Positions 38,806-45,021 of a DNA stretch of 45,021 bases are shown here, piece by piece. Source of the DNA: Deltaproteobacteria bacterium HGW-Deltaproteobacteria-22 (lineage in GTDB: Bacteria > Myxococcota_A > Polyangia > HGW-17); the NCBI GenBank assembly GCA_002841825.1, contig PHAZ01000015.1:1-45021 (forward strand), in the 5' to 3' direction. Every line of letters begins with the position of its first letter. Positions within the stretch are counted from its first letter, which is position 1. The notes beneath the pieces are model-generated. The model had not been told where the DNA came from. It was given only the letters and a program-made list of their open reading frames with translations, and ran no database searches. A program made the translations under genes and the position numbers.

Positions 38806-40605
38806 TCAGACACCCGTCTGACGCAGCGCCTCCACGGGTTTGATGCGGGCCGCACGCACGGCCGGCCACACGGCGACGATCAGGCTCACCAGCGACATCA
38901 GCGCCAGCGGGACCGCGAAGCTCCGCACCGAGATCACCGTCCGCCAGACCGGATCGATGACCACTCCCTGATAGGAGAACCCCTCGGGCAGAAGGCTGGA
39001 CATGTCCAGCCCGTATACATACAGGTACGAGGTGATCCCCAGCCCCAGGACCCCGCCCACGACCATCGACACGAGGGTCATCAGGAGCGTCTCGAGCATG
39101 ATCAGCCTCGCCACGAAGAAGGGGCGCATGCCCAACGACTTCAGGACACCGAATTCACGGATGCGCTCGAACACGGACATGAGCATCGTGTTCATGGTGC
39201 CCAGCGCGGCGATCGCAAAGATGATCAGCAGCAGGATCGCTGTCGAGGCATCCTGCAGCTTCACCATCGACGCCATGGCCGGCTCCACTTTCTGCCAGGG
39301 CCAGGCCACCAGGTGAAGGCCCTTGAGCCGCTTCTGCAGGCCCTCCGCGACGGCGACGTTGTCCAGTGAATCCTTGATCCGGATCGCCAGTTCATGGATC
39401 TGCGGCGCCCCGGTCTTCGGATCGACGAGGTTCATCAACTCCGGGTCCCAGGCCATTCGCAGGTGCACGAAGGTCAGCGAACGGTCCATGCTGTCCAGAC
39501 CGGAATTGAACATGCCGGCGACCTCGACCATCTCGTCCATGGGGAATCCCTCACGCGTGAGGATGTCCAGGCCCAGCCGGTCTCCGGGCTTCACCATCAG
39601 GATCCGCGCGAGTTGATCGCCGATGAGGATTTGCGGGACGCCCTGCCCATTGCGGTAGGTGTTGTTCAGATAGGTGCCGTCCACCACCTTGTCGACCATG
39701 GTGGTCACCTGGCTTTCCCGCGACGGATCCACGGCGATGATGCCGACCTGGGATGACGCCGTACGCACCACGCGAAAGACCGCGGTCGTGGTTGTACCCG
39801 CAGGTGTCGCCGGGGGCGGAGCGGCAGGGGGTGGGGCAGCAGGAGCCGCGTCCGCGGCAGGTGCCGCGTCCGGAGCCGCGTCCGCGGCCGGGGCCAGCAT
39901 CGGGGTCGCATCCGCGGCCGGGGCCGCCGGGGCGAGCTTCTCCAGGCTGTCGATGTCGTCCGGATCCGTTTGTGCAGCGCCGTTGGCCTTCGGCGGCGCG
40001 GTGAGGTCCGCGATGTCGGCCGGACGCATCAGCAGCGACGACGCTCCGGCAGGGTCGCTGCGCACCACGCCGGAGATCTCGACGCGCTCGCAGGCGGGCT
40101 CGGCCGGAAGCGGTGAGAACCGAAGGATGCTGCCCAGATCCAGCCGCCACCGCTTCGCGGTCCGTGCGTCCACCAGGGCGGTGCACTTTTTCAGCGGAAG
40201 GCTCCCCGAGACGAGGCTCTGCAACCCGCCGTCGTGGGTCCCGATGGTCCCCACGTGCACCTCGAACTCGTGCTCGGAGGAGACCATCCCGCCGGTGTAC
40301 ACGCGGGGCGCCGCCTGGATCACCGCGGGGTCGGCCATCACGGCCAGGGAGGCCTCCTTCTCGGGGAAGGACAACTCAAAGCGCCTCTCCTCGAGATAGT
40401 CGGGATGATGCACCTGCACATGCCCCAGGTGTGATCGCGTGATGCCGCGGATCATCTCCCGGCTCACGCCCTCCATGAGGCCGTAGGTGGGGATGCACAG
40501 CGCCAGACCCGCGCTCATGGCAAAGACGGTGATCAGCGAACGACGGCGCTGGCGCCACAGGTTGCGCCAGGCCATTTTCCACAGCAGCAGGAAGTTGTAC
40601 ATCAC
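38806..40605 (-). CDS. LolC/LolE-like FtsX-family ABC permease with Ala/Pro-rich periplasmic insertion
   Basis: MAWRNLWRQRRRSLITVFAMSAGLALCIPTYGL; TMNTMLMSVFERIREFGVLKSLGMRPFFVARLIMLE; ~55 aa Ala/Pro/Asp-rich insertion. Confidence 0.9.
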   Translation of the reverse strand: MMYNFLLLWKMAWRNLWRQRRRSLITVFAMSAGLALCIPTYGLMEGVSREMIRGITRSHLGHVQVHHPDYLEERRFELSFPEKEASLAVMADPAVIQAAPRVYTGGMVSSEHEFEVHVGTIGTHDGGLQSLVSGSLPLKKCTALVDARTAKRWRLDLGSILRFSPLPAEPACERVEISGVVRSDPAGASSLLMRPADIADLTAPPKANGAAQTDPDDIDSLEKLAPAAPAADATPMLAPAADAAPDAAPAADAAPAAPPPAAPPPATPAGTTTTAVFRVVRTASSQVGIIAVDPSRESQVTTMVDKVVDGTYLNNTYRNGQGVPQILIGDQLARILMVKPGDRLGLDILTREGFPMDEMVEVAGMFNSGLDSMDRSLTFVHLRMAWDPELMNLVDPKTGAPQIHELAIRIKDSLDNVAVAEGLQKRLKGLHLVAWPWQKVEPAMASMVKLQDASTAILLLIIFAIAALGTMNTMLMSVFERIREFGVLKSLGMRPFFVARLIMLETLLMTLVSMVVGGVLGLGITSYLYVYGLDMSSLLPEGFSYQGVVIDPVWRTVISVRSFAVPLALMSLVSLIVAVWPAVRAARIKPVEALRQTGV

Positions 40606-40630
40606 GTCGGTGCCTCTTGAATTCCGGGGA

Positions 40631-41386
40631 TCACATCTTCAGTCCGCGCAGCGTGAACATCCGGTCCGGGATGGCCACGTCGAAACGAACCTTGTCGTAG
40701 ACCACTTCGGTGCTCTCGTTCTTGCCCGCGACCGTGAGGGTCATGCGCGTGGGAATGCTTCGGCCGTCCATCTTCTGGATGCGGTCGAAGGTCATCGTGC
40801 GCTTGAGGACGCCCTTGTCGGAGTAATACTGCGCCGACTCAGGGATCGAGTCGGCCCGCCGGATCTTCATGACGATCTTGCCCCACACCACCGGCGCGTT
40901 GGGCTTGGGCGCCAGCGACACCGTGATCGAGTCCTTCCCGTCGGAGCGGGACAGGCACTCGTAGTGGATGTACAACTGCGTCTCCTTGACGAGATCGTCG
41001 TTGGTGAAGTGGCTGCCCATCCAAGAATCGCCCATCATCGAGCTGCCCACCTTCACGATGCGATCGGTGCGGGGCATGTAATACCACACATTGTCGGAGA
41101 CCTTCAGCGTGGACATGCCCTTGAGACGGCTGGGCTCGGTGATGCGCACGAGCATGTTGTCGCGGCCCGAGGACCAGAAGGTCATGCTCATCGTCGAGGT
41201 CTGGTCGGGTTTCCTGACGGTCATGGTCATCTTGCCGGCCGTGGTCTTGGCGAACATGATGCGATCGGCCTTGTCCACCAGATCACGCGTGTCCTTGGGA
41301 CACTTGCCCCAGTTCTGGGCCGCTGCCGGTCGACCGAAGGCGGTTTGGAGAATGAGAATCAATGTTACAAATAGAAATTTCTTCAT
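40631..41386 (-). CDS. LolA-like outer membrane lipoprotein-sorting-type protein
   Basis: Signal peptide MKKFLFVTLILILQTAFGRPAAA; MTMTVRKPDQTSTMSMTFWSSGRDNMLVRITEPSRLKGMSTLKVSDNVWYYMPRTDRIVKVGSSMMGDSWMGSHFTNDDLV. Confidence 0.85.
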   Translation of the reverse strand: MKKFLFVTLILILQTAFGRPAAAQNWGKCPKDTRDLVDKADRIMFAKTTAGKMTMTVRKPDQTSTMSMTFWSSGRDNMLVRITEPSRLKGMSTLKVSDNVWYYMPRTDRIVKVGSSMMGDSWMGSHFTNDDLVKETQLYIHYECLSRSDGKDSITVSLAPKPNAPVVWGKIVMKIRRADSIPESAQYYSDKGVLKRTMTFDRIQKMDGRSIPTRMTLTVAGKNESTEVVYDKVRFDVAIPDRMFTLRGLKM

Positions 41387-41388
41387 GT

Positions 41389-42150
41389 TCAGACTCCCTG
41401 CGGATCCCTGCCGTGCATCTGTGCCAGCTGCAGTTGGGCGATCCAGTCCGAAGGACGCTCAAAATCGGATTTTGTTTTCACGGGCTCCCCCAGAAACGGC
41501 GCGACAAATTCCAGGGCCGGTCCCGTCATCTCCTGGCCCGGATCGAGGAACCGGCGCAGAAACTCGAGCAGGAAACCGGTGAGACCGTCGGGATCGAAGC
41601 TGCGGCCTTCGGCCATCAACTCCAGCAGCCACGTGGAGATCGACATCATGAAACCCTGAATCATGTGCACCAGCAGGTGCACGGGCAGATCCTGCCGGAT
41701 GACGCCGAGCCGCCGCCCGGTCTGCACAAAGCGCGTCAAAGTCAGCGTGGAGAACTGCATCATCTCGCGCAGGTGCTCGGGAAACATCGCCGAGATCTCC
41801 GGGTCGATCACCTCGCGGAGAAGCGCAAAGGCGGTGGGATCTAACTTCAGTTTAATAATCTGATGGAAGGCATCATGGGCAATCGTCCAAAATTTTGCGG
41901 GATCGTCTATGTCAAATATTTTTTGTACGATCTGTGGAAACCGGTCCATCAGGCGGCTCACCACCGTGATGAACAGATCCGCCTTATTGTCAAAATAATA
42001 ATAAACAGCACCCTTGCTCAGACCGGCCCCGGCGATGATGCGGTTGAGCGACGCCTTCTGGTAGCCGTGACGGGCGAATTCTTCGAGCGCCACGTCCAGG
42101 ATGCGACCTCGTCGCTCCTCGGGAAGCTTGAAGAATCGGGCGGTCGGCAT
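41389..42150 (-). CDS. TetR/AcrR-family transcriptional regulator
   Basis: RRGRILDVALEEFARHGYQKASLNRIIAGAGLSKGAVYYYFDNKADLFITVV; start MPTARFFKLPEE. Confidence 0.93.
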   Translation of the reverse strand: MPTARFFKLPEERRGRILDVALEEFARHGYQKASLNRIIAGAGLSKGAVYYYFDNKADLFITVVSRLMDRFPQIVQKIFDIDDPAKFWTIAHDAFHQIIKLKLDPTAFALLREVIDPEISAMFPEHLREMMQFSTLTLTRFVQTGRRLGVIRQDLPVHLLVHMIQGFMMSISTWLLELMAEGRSFDPDGLTGFLLEFLRRFLDPGQEMTGPALEFVAPFLGEPVKTKSDFERPSDWIAQLQLAQMHGRDPQGV

Positions 42151-42208
42151 CGTGGTCTCCGAAGATCCGGTGATGAGGTCCACTGAAAAAGAAAATCGAT
42201 CCTGATTC

Positions 42209-42233
42209 AGACCGGCGGTCCAAACCATGGTCT
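42209..42233. promoter_or_regulatory. Candidate TetR operator in the divergent TetR/TadE intergenic region
   Basis: Inverted repeat GACCG-G-CGGTC at 42210-42220 and AGACC(N15)GGTCT at 42209-42233, upstream of the TetR start. Confidence 0.3.
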
Positions 42234-42403
42234 AAGTGGTAGTCTTTCGTTGGTTCCCTGTCAAGACCCCCCGCCGAAAATGTGGAAAAATAATCCCGGC
42301 GGGCCTCCGGTGCGACTCAAGCATATATTATTGGGGGGCCAGTTGTCCGATGTCCCCGGCGGCCGGAATCTGGCATAAAATGATTGCGAAGGAGTATTTC
42401 CCG

Positions 42404-43336
42404 ATGTCACTCCGATTTTCCCCTCGCCTGATTCGCAACCGCAAGGGCCAGGCCCTGGTGGAATCCGCCATTGTCATTCCGCTGATGACCTTCATCATCC
42501 TCGGGGTGGTCCAGCTCGGCATGATACAGCACGCCCGCCTGATGACGGAGTACGCCGCCTTCAACGCCGCCCGCGCCGGCATCGTCTGGAACGCGGACCG
42601 CTTCGTCATGCAGAACGCGGCCATCATCTCGCTGCTACCGACGATGGAAGGCCTCGTCAGCGAGACCTCGGCGGGCGACCCCGCCAAGATGATGATGCAG
42701 ATCGTGCAGCGGGCCCTGATTTACCAGGCTCACCGCCGCGTGGCCCAGGCCTCGGACTTCATCCGCAACGGCACCGACGTGATCATCGGCATGCTCTCGC
42801 CGTCGATCCAGGGAGGAGCCGGCGCCTTCCGCGACGCTGTGCTCAACGCCGCCGAATCGGCGGCAGACACGGGGCTGCGAAACGCGATCAACGGCATCTT
42901 CGGAACTCAGGACATCGTCGAGGTGGAGATCGTGTCGCCCAAGCTCGGTGACTTCGGCGGCGTGCACTCCACCGAGATCACCTTCGACGACGTGATGTCC
43001 GACGACGCGGCCTGGGTGGACAAGACGCGCCTGAGCATCCGCATCACGTACCTGTACACCCTGCGCATCCCGTTCGCCAACCGCATCATCCACACGGCGT
43101 ACATCGCCGGCCAGGTGGGACAGAACCTGTACGGCGCGGTCTGGAATCCGCAGACCCGCGCAGGGGAGACCGGCTTCCGCAACGTGGCCCCGCTGAACCT
43201 GGCCGGCCGCGGCACCCAGCTCACGCGCCAGCTCTGGCAGGCGGCCTCGCACGGGGTCTTCATGATCCCGCTGCGGGCGACCTATTCCATGCGCATGCAG
43301 TCCAACCCCTATCGCCGCTCCGTGGCCATACGGTAA
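42404..43336 (+). CDS. TadE-like pilus/secretion-associated protein
   Basis: MSLRFSPRLIRNRKGQALVESAIVIPLMTFIILGVVQLGMIQHARLMTEYAAFNAARAGIV. Confidence 0.8.
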   Translation: MSLRFSPRLIRNRKGQALVESAIVIPLMTFIILGVVQLGMIQHARLMTEYAAFNAARAGIVWNADRFVMQNAAIISLLPTMEGLVSETSAGDPAKMMMQIVQRALIYQAHRRVAQASDFIRNGTDVIIGMLSPSIQGGAGAFRDAVLNAAESAADTGLRNAINGIFGTQDIVEVEIVSPKLGDFGGVHSTEITFDDVMSDDAAWVDKTRLSIRITYLYTLRIPFANRIIHTAYIAGQVGQNLYGAVWNPQTRAGETGFRNVAPLNLAGRGTQLTRQLWQAASHGVFMIPLRATYSMRMQSNPYRRSVAIR

Positions 43337-43349
43337 GGGAGACAAGATC

Positions 43350-45021
43350 ATGACTCGCACCATGAAGCACCTCATCGAGAACAAGAAAGGCCAGGCGTTC
43401 CCGCTGGCCGCCATCGGCGTGTTCATCATGGCCCTCTCGGTCATCGCCACCATGAACCTCGGGCAGGCCATCCACGAAAAGATCAAGCTCCAGGGCGCCG
43501 CCGACGCGGCCTCCTACTCCCTGGCGAGCATGGAGGCCCGTGCCTTCAACTTCGTGGCCATGCTCAACCGCACGATGGTGGTCAACTACAACACCGCCAT
43601 GGCCGTCCAGAGCTACTACAACTATGCGGGGTTCTGCCTGTTCCTGCTGGGATCGGTGCGCGACCTGCTCGCCTGCATGGTCAGTTCCCTGGACTTCGGG
43701 TGCACCTACATCAAGCTGCCTCCATGGCTTAACGCCGCATACTGCATCCTGAAGGCCATATTCACTGCGGTGAACCAGATAGTCAGCGCGATCCTGAGGG
43801 TCGTCGACTATCTGGTCAACAAGCTTCCCGTGCTGGGTCTGCACAGCATCTCGGCGGGGGTGGCCGATGCCTTGGGCTTGATGAACAAATACATGCTCTG
43901 GCAGATGCAGTTGATCCGGCTCGCGCTGGTCAACGCGCACATCCTTTCGGGCATGCACCAGGTCGTCTCCGACAACTACATCCATCCACAGACCGGCGAG
44001 TCCAAGTGGCGGTTCGAGTTGACGCCGTGGATGTTCCTGAACATGGCGCTGAACACCCTCGAGTACCGGGCCGCCTTCGACCGCGGCGCCGGCGTCAACG
44101 CCAGCGCCTTCGACCTGCTGCTGCTGGGCTGGCGCGACTACGGCGACTTCGGAAAACGCCAGACCGACGCCAGCAAGGACGCCGTGCGCATCATGTCCGA
44201 GATCGCCAACGCCACGCGCTCCCACGCGGCGATCTACAACCGCAAGCGCGGCCTGTTCGCCTCGTGGATCGTGTCCAACATCTTCGGTGACAAGATGGGC
44301 GCCACCAAGCTCATCCCGACGGGCAGCGACTCCAAGCCCAACCCCGATGTGCGCAAGATCCGCTCCGCAGACAACTACGAGCTCGGCGACGTGCTCGCCT
44401 CCGACGACTACCTGACCCGCGGCTGGGGCATCGCCACGGTGGGCATCTCGGTGGTGTTCGCCCAGTCCTCCACGATCAAGGGCATCGCCCACGCGATCAC
44501 GGCCTATGGCGAGGACTCCTCGGACAACAACCGCAAGCACTACGGCTACAAGAACAACAACGGCGACCCGGCGCACCCCAAGGGCGGCTACAGCGGCCTG
44601 ATCGTGATCCCGCCGATGAAGAAGAGCGCCAAGAAGAGCATTCAGAAGGAAGTCGACTGCAGCCTGATGGAGAAGCACAAGTGGATCGGCATCTCCCCGT
44701 ACTTCAAGTTCATGCCCATCGCCGACCACAACAGCGACTATGGCCAGCCCAGCACCTGGATCTTCCTGAACATGCCGCCTGAGAAGTTCCAGACCGGCAC
44801 CGGCGTCGCGGGCCGTCCCTGGCACAAGAAGTTCACCTTCAACCATGGCGGCGGGGACAAGTTCTCCCAGGACAACCTCGGCACCGGCCAGGCCGGTGAG
44901 CACGGCGGCCACAGCGCCGACCTCGACACCACCATCGGCGGCGAGCGCAACTCGATGTCCCTGTTCGGCATGCACCTCGAGGGCCTCAACGTCATCTCGC
45001 GCGGCATGGTCTACTACCACC
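43350..45021 (+). CDS. TadG-like (Flp pilus-associated) protein, truncated at window end
   Basis: My translation from ATG 43350: MTRTMKHLIENKKGQAFPLAAIGVFIMALSVIATMNLGQAIHEKIKLQGAADAASYSLASMEARAFNFVAMLNRTMVVNYNTAMAVQSYYNYAGF... Open through 45021 and absent from the plus-strand ORF track. Confidence 0.8.
   Translation, partial: MTRTMKHLIENKKGQAFPLAAIGVFIMALSVIATMNLGQAIHEKIKLQGAADAASYSLASMEARAFNFVAMLNRTMVVNYNTAMAVQSYYNYAGFCLFLLGSVRDLLACMVSSLDFGCTYIKLPPWLNAAYCILKAIFTAVNQIVSAILRVVDYLVNKLPVLGLHSISAGVADALGLMNKYMLWQMQLIRLALVNAHILSGMHQVVSDNYIHPQTGESKWRFELTPWMFLNMALNTLEYRAAFDRGAGVNASAFDLLLLGWRDYGDFGKRQTDASKDAVRIMSEIANATRSHAAIYNRKRGLFASWIVSNIFGDKMGATKLIPTGSDSKPNPDVRKIRSADNYELGDVLASDDYLTRGWGIATVGISVVFAQSSTIKGIAHAITAYGEDSSDNNRKHYGYKNNNGDPAHPKGGYSGLIVIPPMKKSAKKSIQKEVDCSLMEKHKWIGISPYFKFMPIADHNSDYGQPSTWIFLNMPPEKFQTGTGVAGRPWHKKFTFNHGGGDKFSQDNLGTGQAGEHGGHSADLDTTIGGERNSMSLFGMHLEGLNVISRGMVYYH

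Noticed and set aside
43260-45020. 586 aa minus-strand ORF at the right edge
   Set aside because: Antisense shadow of the TadE/TadG-like genes, which have proper starts, RBS-like sequences and prepilin-type N-termini.

Overview
This 45 kb window is GC-rich and looks like Myxococcota or another deltaproteobacterial-type genome; that assignment is my inference from gene style and no search was run. The first ORF (1..9675) is an in-frame composite. Residues 1 to about 1385 are a beta-helix, filamentous-haemagglutinin-like adhesin segment with no start inside the window. The rest is a giant TPR protein. I suspect an assembly chimera at about nt 4150-4175. Downstream are: (i) kamD-kamE (lysine 5,6-aminomutase) coupled to an RNase Y-like protein with a degenerate KH loop; (ii) an Asp/Glu-rich small protein, uvrA and yraN; (iii) a minus-strand operon with four consecutive 4-nt ATGA overlaps, encoding a TPR lipoprotein, a predicted FAM20-like secreted kinase lipoprotein, an orphan NtrC-type regulator, an ABC1/UbiB kinase and an RluD-type pseudouridine synthase; (iv) cysteine synthase and an FHA/AgmX-like protein with a Gly-Gly-Pro repeat; (v) ftsW/rodA, radC, malQ, a sugar nucleotidyltransferase and a large membrane protein with a macroglobulin-like domain; (vi) a TetR, LolA-like, two FtsX permeases, LolD-type ATPase and beta-barrel operon, a possible non-canonical Lol-like export system; (vii) a TadE/TadG-like pair. 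The second member of that pair is cut by the window end and is absent from the supplied plus-strand ORF track. The most interesting candidates are the FAM20-like kinase operon and the kamDE/RNase Y-like operon. The first ORF needs an assembly check before any interpretation.
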